A stretch of DNA of 39,329 nt from Mycobacterium parascrofulaceum ATCC BAA-614. GTDB lineage: Bacteria; Actinomycetota; Actinomycetes; Mycobacteriales; Mycobacteriaceae. This document shows, in pieces, positions 33,039 to 39,329 of the stretch. Every line of letters starts with the position of its first letter. The first letter of the stretch is position 1. The stretch is from contig NZ_GG770553.1 of the NCBI RefSeq assembly GCF_000164135.1, forward strand, positions 829,802 to 869,130. Direction: 5' to 3'. The translations under genes were made by a program, and so were the position numbers. The notes below the pieces were generated by a model that saw only the letters and a program-made list of their open reading frames with translations, did no database searches and was not told the DNA's origin.

Positions 33039-34755
33039 CCGCCGCCGCGCTGGACGGGTTCAGGCTCGCCAGATGCCCGCTTTCCACCCCCGCCGCCGGG
33101 TCGAGCTCGCAGTCGATGATCGCCGGTGTCCGCGCCGCGATGGTTTCGGTCAGCGCCGACCGCAGCTCGGTCGGCGTGGTGACGTGATATCCCTTGCCGC
33201 CGAAGGCTTCCGCGAGCAGTTCGTGGTGCGCCCGGGCGTTCAGGACGGTGGGCGCCGGGTCCGCCCCATCGGCGGCCTCGTCGCCGCGGTACACGCCGCC
33301 GTTGTTGAGAATCACGACGGTCACCGGAAGCCGGTAGCGGCAGATGGTCTCGATCTCCATGCCGCTGAAACCGAATGCGCTGTCACCCTCGATCGCAACC
33401 ACGGGCCGGCCCGTCTCGACGGCGGCGGCGATCGCGTAGCCCATGCCGATGCCCATCGTGCCCCAGGTCCCCGTGTCGAGCCGGTGTCGCGGCACCTCCA
33501 TGCCGATGACGTTGCGCGCCAGGTCCAGCGCGTTGGCACCCTCGTTCACCACATAGGCGTCCGGGTTCGCCTGCAGCACGGCGCGAATCGCGCCCAGCGC
33601 ATTGTAGAAACGCATCGGCTGCGGGTCTTCGGCCAGCCGCTCGCGCATCTTGGCGTCGTTGCGTTCGGTACGGGCGGCCAACTCCTTCGTCCATTCCTCG
33701 GGCGCGGTGATGGGGCGGGCGGCCACGCCGTCGCGCAGCGCCGCCAGCACCGAGCCGATGTCGCCGGCCAGGGGGGCCGCGATCGGCTGGTTGCTGTCGA
33801 ACTCCGACGGGGCGATGTCGACCTGCACGAACCGGGCGTCGGCGGCCCATTGCGGCGAGTCCCCGTGCCCGAGCAGCCAATTCAGGCGGGCGCCGACCAA
33901 CAACACCACGTCGGCGCGGGCGAGCGCGAGCGACCGTGCGGCGGCCGCCGACTGCGGGTGGGAATCCGGCAGCAGCCCCTTGGCCATCGACATCGGCAGG
34001 AAGGGGATCCCGGTGGCCTCGACGAATTCGCGAATCAGGTCGTCGGCCTGAGCGTATGCGGCGCCCTTGCCGAGCACGATCAACGGTCGCTGCGCCTGCG
34101 CCAGCAGCTGCAGCGCGCGCTCGACCGCCTCGGGCGCCGGCAGTTGGCGGGGCGCGGGGTCGACGATCCGCCAGACCGTGGCCGCCGCGTCGTCGGCATT
34201 CATAGCCTGCCCCAACACCTCGCCGGGGATGTCGAGGTAGACGCCGCCGGGGCGCCCGGAGATCGCGGTGCGCACGGCGCGCGCGACGCCGCGGCCGATG
34301 TCCTCGACGCGGCCGATCCGGTAGGCCGCCTTCGCGAACGGCCGCGCGGCGTCGAGCTGGTCGATGTCCTGATAGTCACCGCGTTGCAGATCGACCAGCG
34401 CCCGATTGCTGGACCCCGAGATCTGGATCATCGGGAAGCAGTTCGCGGTGGCGTTGGCCAGTGCGGGCAGGCCGTTGAGGAAGCCGGGCCCGGACGTCGT
34501 GAGGCACACGCCCGGTCGGCGGTTGAGGAATCCCGCGGCGGCCGCGGCGTTGCCCGCCGAGGTCTCCTGGCGGAAGCCGATGTAGCGGATGCCGGAGGCC
34601 TGCGCGACGCGGGCGAGGTCGGTGATCGGGATGCCGACTATCCCGTAGATGGTGTCCACGTCGTTGGCCTTGAGCGCCTGCACCACCAGGTGGAAGCCGT
34701 CGATCAAACGCGCGGGCTCCTGCGCTCGTCCGGGAGATGCCGAAACTGCGGTCAT
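33022..34755 (-). CDS. oxcA: Oxalyl-CoA decarboxylase-type ThDP enzyme OxcA
   Basis: The 577-residue ThDP enzyme converts oxalyl-CoA to formyl-CoA and CO2; relatives cleave 2-hydroxyacyl-CoA. The activating Glu is in FRQETSAGNAAAAAGF. The central domain carries GHGDSPQWAADARF, and the metal motif is canonical, IEGDSAFGFSGMEIETICRY followed by LPVTVVILNNGGVYRG. Sequence and place match Rv0118c. AGAGGAG precedes the ATG at 34755. The divergent neighbour fadD7 encodes the likely preceding enzyme, an oxalyl-CoA synthetase-like ligase. The 246 bp between the two starts holds both promoters; I see no clear operator in it. Confidence 0.93.
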   Translation of the reverse strand: MTAVSASPGRAQEPARLIDGFHLVVQALKANDVDTIYGIVGIPITDLARVAQASGIRYIGFRQETSAGNAAAAAGFLNRRPGVCLTTSGPGFLNGLPALANATANCFPMIQISGSSNRALVDLQRGDYQDIDQLDAARPFAKAAYRIGRVEDIGRGVARAVRTAISGRPGGVYLDIPGEVLGQAMNADDAAATVWRIVDPAPRQLPAPEAVERALQLLAQAQRPLIVLGKGAAYAQADDLIREFVEATGIPFLPMSMAKGLLPDSHPQSAAAARSLALARADVVLLVGARLNWLLGHGDSPQWAADARFVQVDIAPSEFDSNQPIAAPLAGDIGSVLAALRDGVAARPITAPEEWTKELAARTERNDAKMRERLAEDPQPMRFYNALGAIRAVLQANPDAYVVNEGANALDLARNVIGMEVPRHRLDTGTWGTMGIGMGYAIAAAVETGRPVVAIEGDSAFGFSGMEIETICRYRLPVTVVILNNGGVYRGDEAADGADPAPTVLNARAHHELLAEAFGGKGYHVTTPTELRSALTETIAARTPAIIDCELDPAAGVESGHLASLNPSSAAAVSAGG

Positions 34756-35001
34756 GGTGGCGACTCCTCTGTGTGGTCTCGGTGAGGTAAAGCCTCGGCC
34801 ATACTCTGACGCGGCGGCCCGCCGGGTGTCCAAGACCGGGCTGCTATGCAGCGATTCACACCGTTTATCGGCGCTGGCCAGCCGCCTTGGACCAGTCAAT
34901 AGTCAACGGTTATCGGTCGTGAGCGAATCGGTATTGGACGGGCGGGACGGCCACCCGGCAATCTCGAGCAGGTTGACGACGAAGCGAAAGGGAGTGCGGC
35001 G

Positions 35002-36585
35002 ATGAAACCTGAGGCGATCATCGGCGGCGAGGCCACGGGGTCGGCGGAGACGCGGGGCCCACGCATCGCCGATCTGGTCGGAGAGGCGGCACGCCGGTCG
35101 CCCGACGCGCCGGCGCTGGTCGTCACCGCCGACCGGACACCGATCGGCTACCGCGATCTGCTGCGGCTGGTCGACGACCTGGCCGGGGCGCTGAAGGGTC
35201 GCGGGCTGCGGCCGGGTGACCGCGTCGCGCTGCGCTGCGGAAGCAACGCGGAATTCGTCGTGGCGCTGCTGGCCGCCTCGCGCGCCGACCTCGTCGCGGT
35301 TCCGCTGGACCCGGCGCTGCCGGTCGGCGAGCAGCGCGCCCGCAGCGAGGCCGTCGGCGCCCGGGCGGTGCTCATCGACGGCGACGCGCCTGACGAGGGC
35401 CAAGGCGTGCCGTGGTGGCCGCTGGCGGTGAGGGGCGCCCGGTCGCCCGGCGCTCCGACGGTGGAGCTCGACGCCGGAGTCGATGGGGCACAGAGCTTTT
35501 CGACGCCCGAAGGGCTGCGCGACGACGACGCCATGATCATGTTCACCGGGGGAACAACCGGGACGCCGAAGATGGTGCCCTGGACCCGCGCCAACATCGC
35601 CGGCTCGGTGCGGGCCATCATCGCCGGATACGGGCTGGGCCCGGGCGACGCCACGGTGGCGGTGATGCCGCTCTACCACGGCCACGGGCTGCTCGCCGCG
35701 CTGCTGGCGACCCTGGCGTCCGGGGGCGCGGTGCTGCTGCCCGCGCGGGGGCGGTTCTCGGCGCACACCTTCTGGGACGACATCGACGCCGTCGGCGCCA
35801 CCTGGTACACGGCGGTCCCCACGATTCACCAGATCCTGTTGGAGCGGGCCGCAACCGACCGGCGGGGCGGCACGGCGTTGCGGTTCATCCGCAGTTGCAG
35901 CGCCCCGCTCACCGCCGAAACGGCGCAGGCGCTGCAGGACACCTTCTCGGCGCCGGTGGTGTGTGCCTTCGGCATGACCGAAGCCACCCACCAGGTGGCG
36001 ACCACCGGAATCGGCAACACCGAAAACCCCGCTGCCACACCGGGGCTCGTCGGCCGCTCGACCGGGCCGGAAATCAGGATCGCCGGCCCCGACGGGCGGC
36101 CGGCGCCGGCGGGGGAGGTCGGCGAGGTCTGGCTGCGCGGACCCACCGTGGTCCGGGGCTACCTCGGCGACCCGGCGATCACCGCCGCCAACTTCACCGA
36201 CGGGTGGCTGCGCACCGGTGACTTGGGAACGCTGTCGGCGGCGGGCGACCTGGTCATCCGCGGCCGGATCAAGGAACTCATCAACCGGGGCGGGGAGAAG
36301 ATCTCACCCGAGCGCGTCGAGGGTGTGCTCGCCACCCACCCCGACGTCCTGGAGGTGGCCGTCTTCGGGCTGCCCGACAAGCTGTACGGCGAGACGGTGG
36401 CCGCGGTGATCGTTCCGCGGGGATCCGCGGGGCCGACCGCGGACGAACTCGCGGCATTCGGCCGCGACCGGCTGGCCCCCTTCGAGGTGCCGGCCAGCTT
36501 CCAGCAGGCGGCCGAGTTACCGCACACGGCCAAAGGCTCGCTGGACCGCCGCGCCGTCGCCCGGCAATTCGGCCGGCGAAGCTAG
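35002..36585 (+). CDS. fadD7: Acyl-CoA ligase FadD7 (oxalyl-CoA synthetase-like)
   Basis: The 527-residue adenylate-forming ligase has the phosphate loop MFTGGTTGTPKM, then VMPLYHGHGL, the specificity motif AFGMTEATHQV, the hinge WLRTGDLG, and C-terminal GGEKISPERVEGVL with a late Lys in HTAKGSLDRR. It corresponds to Rv0119 in position. The fold and motifs (PLYHGHG, FGMTEATH) resemble the plant and yeast oxalyl-CoA synthetases, and the adjacent oxcA supports oxalate as substrate, although this is inference. GGGAG precedes the ATG at 35002. Its stop lies 12 bp from the opposing fusA2 stop. Confidence 0.9.
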   Translation: MKPEAIIGGEATGSAETRGPRIADLVGEAARRSPDAPALVVTADRTPIGYRDLLRLVDDLAGALKGRGLRPGDRVALRCGSNAEFVVALLAASRADLVAVPLDPALPVGEQRARSEAVGARAVLIDGDAPDEGQGVPWWPLAVRGARSPGAPTVELDAGVDGAQSFSTPEGLRDDDAMIMFTGGTTGTPKMVPWTRANIAGSVRAIIAGYGLGPGDATVAVMPLYHGHGLLAALLATLASGGAVLLPARGRFSAHTFWDDIDAVGATWYTAVPTIHQILLERAATDRRGGTALRFIRSCSAPLTAETAQALQDTFSAPVVCAFGMTEATHQVATTGIGNTENPAATPGLVGRSTGPEIRIAGPDGRPAPAGEVGEVWLRGPTVVRGYLGDPAITAANFTDGWLRTGDLGTLSAAGDLVIRGRIKELINRGGEKISPERVEGVLATHPDVLEVAVFGLPDKLYGETVAAVIVPRGSAGPTADELAAFGRDRLAPFEVPASFQQAAELPHTAKGSLDRRAVARQFGRRS

Positions 36586-36597
36586 GGCTCGACCGGC

Positions 36598-38757
36598 TCA
36601 GGCGGTCGCCTTCACCCGGGTGGCCGCGGCCTCGGGCATGGGTTCGTAGCGGACGAAGGTACGGGTGAACGACGCGGCGCCGTGGGCCAGTGAGCGCAAG
36701 TCGATCGCGTAGCGCGTCAGCTCCACCTGGGGCACCTCGGCCCTGACCAGCGTGCGTTCGTTGCCCACGGTGTCGGTGCCGAGCAGCCGGCCGCGCCGGC
36801 CCGACAAATCACCCATCACCGCACCCACGAAGTCGTCGGGCACCAGCACCGACACCTCGTCGATGGGCTCGAGCAGGCTCACCTTCGTCGCCGCGGCCGC
36901 CTCGCGCAGCGCCAGGGAGCCCGCCATCTGGAAAGCGAAATCCGAGGAGTCGACGCTGTGGGCCTTGCCGTCGAGCAGCGTGACCCGGATGTCGACCACC
37001 GGGTAGCCGGCGTGCACGCCCTTCTCCATCTGCGCGCGCACCCCCTTTTCCACGCTCGGGATGAACTGGCGCGGCACCGCCCCGCCGACCACCTTGTCCA
37101 GGAACTCGAACCCCGAACCCTCCGGCAGCGGCTCCACCTCGACGTCGCACACCGCGTATTGACCGTGCCCGCCGGATTGCTTGACGTGCCGGCCGTGGCC
37201 TTTTGCCTTGCCGGCGAACGTTTCTCGGAGCGGCACGCGAAGCTCGACGGTGTCGACCGTGACGCCGTACCGGTTGGCCAGCGCGTCGAGGACGACGCCG
37301 GCATGGGCCTCGCCCATGCACCACAACACGATCTGGTGGGTTTCGGGGTTCTGCTCGATGCGCAGCGTCGGGTCCTCGGCGGCCAGCCGGCCCAGGCCGA
37401 CGGACAGCTTGTCCTCGTCGGTCTTGGCGTGCGCCTGAATCGCGACCGGCAGCAGGGGCTCGGGCATCGTCCACGGTTTGAGCACGAGCGGCTCCGCCTT
37501 GTCCGAGAGGGTGTCGCCGGTCTCGGCCCGGCTCAGCTTGCCGATGGCGCAGATGTCGCCCGCCACCACGGCCGGGGCCGGGCGCTGCTGCTTGCCCAGC
37601 GGAAACGACAGGGCGCCGACGCGTTCGTCTTCGTCGTGATCGGGGTGCGTGCTGCCGTTCCCGTTGACCGCGCCGAAAAACGATGCGAAATGGCCCGACA
37701 CATGAACCGTCGTGTCGGGCCTGATGGTCCCGGAGAACACCCGGACCAGGCTGAGCCGTCCGACGTAGGGGTCCGACGTCGTCTTCACCACCTCGGCGAG
37801 CAGCGGTGCGGCGGGGTCGCAGGTCAGCGTCGCGTGCGGGGCGCCCTGCGGCGTGAAGACCTCGGGCAGGGGATGTTCCATCGGGGAGGGGAATCCGCGC
37901 GTGGCGACTTCCAGCAGCTCCAGCGTGCCGACGCCGGTGCTGCTGCAGACCGGGATCACCGGGAAGAACGACCCCCGGGCGACGGCCCGCTCCAGGTCCT
38001 CGATGAGCACCGCTTCGTCGATGGCCTCGCCGCCGAGGTAGCGATCCATCAGCGACTCGTCCTCGGATTCCTCGATGATGCCCTCGATCAGGGTGCCGCG
38101 CGCCTCCTCGATGCGCTCGGCGTCGGAAGGCTCGGGCGGCTGCGTGGTCCGCTTGCCGTCGGCGTACCGGTAGCGCGTCTGCGACAGCAGGCCGATCAGC
38201 CCTTCGCAGGACGGCAGGCCGGTCGGCAGGTAGAGCGGTAACACCTTGTCGCCGAACGCGTTCTGCGCGGCGGCCAGCGCCTCGGCGTAGTTGGCGCGGG
38301 TGTGGTCGAGCTTGGTGATCACCACGGCGCGGGGCATGCCGACCTGATCGCATTCCTGCCACAGCGATTTGGTGGGTTCGTCGACGCCCTCGTTGGCGGC
38401 GATCACGAACAACGCGCAGTCCGCGGCGCGCAGGCCGGCGCGCAGCTCACCGACGAAATCGGCGTACCCGGGCGTGTCCACCAGGTTGAGCTTGATGCCG
38501 TCGTGCGCCAAGGACGCGACGGCGAGGCCGACGGACCGCTGTTGGCGGATCTCGGCCTCGTCGTAGTCGCATACCGTGCTGCCGTCGGTGACCGAACCCG
38601 CTCTGGTCAGGACCCCGCCGGCGACCAGCAGCGCCTCGACCAGGGTGGTCTTGCCGGCACCCGACGGTCCGACCAGGACGATGTTGCGCACCTCGCCCGG
38701 GCCCGCGGGGGTGGGGGCGGCCGCCGCGCCCTGGGAAGCATTCGCCTTGTCCGCCAT
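36598..38757 (-). CDS. fusA2: Elongation factor G-like protein EF-G2
   Basis: The 719-residue translational GTPase paralogue has P-loop GPSGAGKTT near residue 30, G3 DTPGYADF and a G4 motif TKLD where canonical EF-G has NKxD. Domains II-V follow, including GEAHAGVVLDALANRYG and the domain IV stretch YPVVDIRVTLLDGKAHSVDSSDFAFQ (read from VVDIRV to SSDFAF). The paralogue in M. tuberculosis is Rv0120c. EF-G2 proteins are non-essential and their function differs from EF-G; ribosome-dependent GTPase activity has been debated. GGAGGAA precedes the ATG at 38757; a longer frame to 38901 has no support. It is convergent with fadD7. Confidence 0.93.
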   Translation of the reverse strand: MADKANASQGAAAAPTPAGPGEVRNIVLVGPSGAGKTTLVEALLVAGGVLTRAGSVTDGSTVCDYDEAEIRQQRSVGLAVASLAHDGIKLNLVDTPGYADFVGELRAGLRAADCALFVIAANEGVDEPTKSLWQECDQVGMPRAVVITKLDHTRANYAEALAAAQNAFGDKVLPLYLPTGLPSCEGLIGLLSQTRYRYADGKRTTQPPEPSDAERIEEARGTLIEGIIEESEDESLMDRYLGGEAIDEAVLIEDLERAVARGSFFPVIPVCSSTGVGTLELLEVATRGFPSPMEHPLPEVFTPQGAPHATLTCDPAAPLLAEVVKTTSDPYVGRLSLVRVFSGTIRPDTTVHVSGHFASFFGAVNGNGSTHPDHDEDERVGALSFPLGKQQRPAPAVVAGDICAIGKLSRAETGDTLSDKAEPLVLKPWTMPEPLLPVAIQAHAKTDEDKLSVGLGRLAAEDPTLRIEQNPETHQIVLWCMGEAHAGVVLDALANRYGVTVDTVELRVPLRETFAGKAKGHGRHVKQSGGHGQYAVCDVEVEPLPEGSGFEFLDKVVGGAVPRQFIPSVEKGVRAQMEKGVHAGYPVVDIRVTLLDGKAHSVDSSDFAFQMAGSLALREAAAATKVSLLEPIDEVSVLVPDDFVGAVMGDLSGRRGRLLGTDTVGNERTLVRAEVPQVELTRYAIDLRSLAHGAASFTRTFVRYEPMPEAAATRVKATA

Positions 38758-38904
38758 GAGGTTCCTCCAGTTGTCTCCGGCATCGCCGGGGTGCGCCGGC
38801 GCGGTGTGTCCTAGCTCACAGGGTCCATAAGCAACTGTTCCCCCAACGGGGGCCCAACACAAGGCCACGTTGCGGCCACAATCGGTCCCGGCCCGGCGCA
38901 CCCG

Positions 38905-39321
38905 TCAGGCGTGCCAGCTCGACCAGCGGTGCACCGCGACCGCGATCACCGGTCCGTCCAGCGGAACCGATTGATATTGCGGGTATTTGGCGCGCAACAG
39001 CCGATATGCCGACTCCAGCACCGCGCTTTCGGTGTGAACGGTGGCCGTGCCGTCGGCCCGCACCCACCACAACCGCGTCCAGTCATCGGCGTAATGGTCG
39101 ACGAGCAGGCTCACGTGGCCGTTGTGCTCGATGTTGGCCAGCCGCCGCAGCCGCCGCGTCGTCTTGGGTTTTGCGTCGACGGCGGTGTACACCACGTCGG
39201 GGGAGTCCTCGCCGACCGCGAAGACCACCGGGACGAGGTGGGGGAGACCGCCGGGGGTGACCGTGGCCATGCGGGCGACCGGGGATCGGGTGAAGCCGGC
39301 CTTGGGGTCGAATTCGGCCAC
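38905..39321 (-). CDS. PPOX-class F420-dependent enzyme, Rv0121 family
   Basis: The 138-residue split-barrel flavin/deazaflavin-binding protein has [25 protein letters not shown], then [21 protein letters not shown], whose Lys/Arg cluster contacts the cofactor phosphates, and [22 protein letters not shown]. Its size and motifs match Rv0121c. Members are thought to use reduced F420 for small redox reactions of unknown substrate. I start it at GTG 39321, 8 bases from the window edge, so a start further upstream cannot be excluded. The 147-bp gap to fusA2 (38758-38904) shows no gene. Confidence 0.85.
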   Translation of the reverse strand: MAEFDPKAGFTRSPVARMATVTPGGLPHLVPVVFAVGEDSPDVVYTAVDAKPKTTRRLRRLANIEHNGHVSLLVDHYADDWTRLWWVRADGTATVHTESAVLESAYRLLRAKYPQYQSVPLDGPVIAVAVHRWSSWHA

Positions 39322-39329
39322 CGTGCCAG

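Noticed and set aside
1..39329. Prophage, insertion sequence, toxin-antitoxin or antiphage defence genes
   Set aside because: No integrase, transposase, nuclease-helicase, reverse transcriptase or toxin-like small gene pair was found. The accessory genes are metabolic or regulatory.

Overview
The window is high-GC actinobacterial DNA and almost certainly comes from a non-tuberculous Mycobacterium. Its two ends and several internal genes follow the M. tuberculosis H37Rv order Rv0107c to Rv0121c as I recall it: ctpI (partial), a rhomboid protease like Rv0110, a membrane acyltransferase like Rv0111, ldtA, oxyS, oxcA, fadD7, fusA2 and an Rv0121c-like F420 enzyme. Long accessory stretches interrupt this backbone. 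I see no transposase, integrase, tRNA, rRNA or CRISPR array.

Layout. (1) 1-6.1 kb: N-terminal part of CtpI, an ECF sigma factor with a SnoaL-like tail, a divergent SDR and DUF899 pair, two small genes, then the rhomboid and an SRPBCC protein. (2) 6.1-21.7 kb: a catabolic island of twelve genes in two divergent operons that meet at 12.15-12.32 kb. The left operon encodes a twin-length SMP-30/NHL beta-propeller, a GntR/UTRA regulator, an acyl-CoA synthetase, an SDR and an NDMA-type Zn alcohol dehydrogenase. The right operon encodes an SDR, a Rieske oxygenase, a Baeyer-Villiger monooxygenase, a second SDR, a CaiB/BaiF CoA-transferase, a ThDP enzyme and an aldehyde dehydrogenase. (3) 21.9-31 kb: the Rv0111-like acyltransferase, an O-methyltransferase, a Mg2+-sensing M-box riboswitch leader with nested small ORFs ahead of a 75-residue protein, a zinc-less MDR oxidoreductase, a frameshifted lipoprotein, and a full-length carboxylic acid reductase with a consensus CRP site upstream. 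(4) 31-39.3 kb: ldtA, oxyS, oxcA, fadD7, fusA2 and the F420 enzyme.

How the genes may work together. The island reads as a pathway for a cyclic or branched hydrophobic compound. The Rieske enzyme would hydroxylate, an SDR would make a ketone, the Baeyer-Villiger enzyme would insert oxygen, the propeller protein could open a lactone, and the dehydrogenases would oxidise the product to an acid. The ligase or CoA-transferase would make the CoA thioester and the ThDP enzyme would cleave it. A perfect 12-bp palindrome, with a degenerate second copy 95 bp away in the shared promoter region, is the likely operator for the GntR protein. The substrate cannot be read from sequence. Separately, fadD7 and oxcA form an oxalate to oxalyl-CoA to formyl-CoA module beside the LysR regulator OxyS.

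The best candidates for under-described biology are the island with its divergent control, its Rieske enzyme with a bridging Glu, its CoA-transferase/ThDP-enzyme pair, and the M-box leader with a repeated strand-exchange 8-mer and a chain of tiny ORFs.
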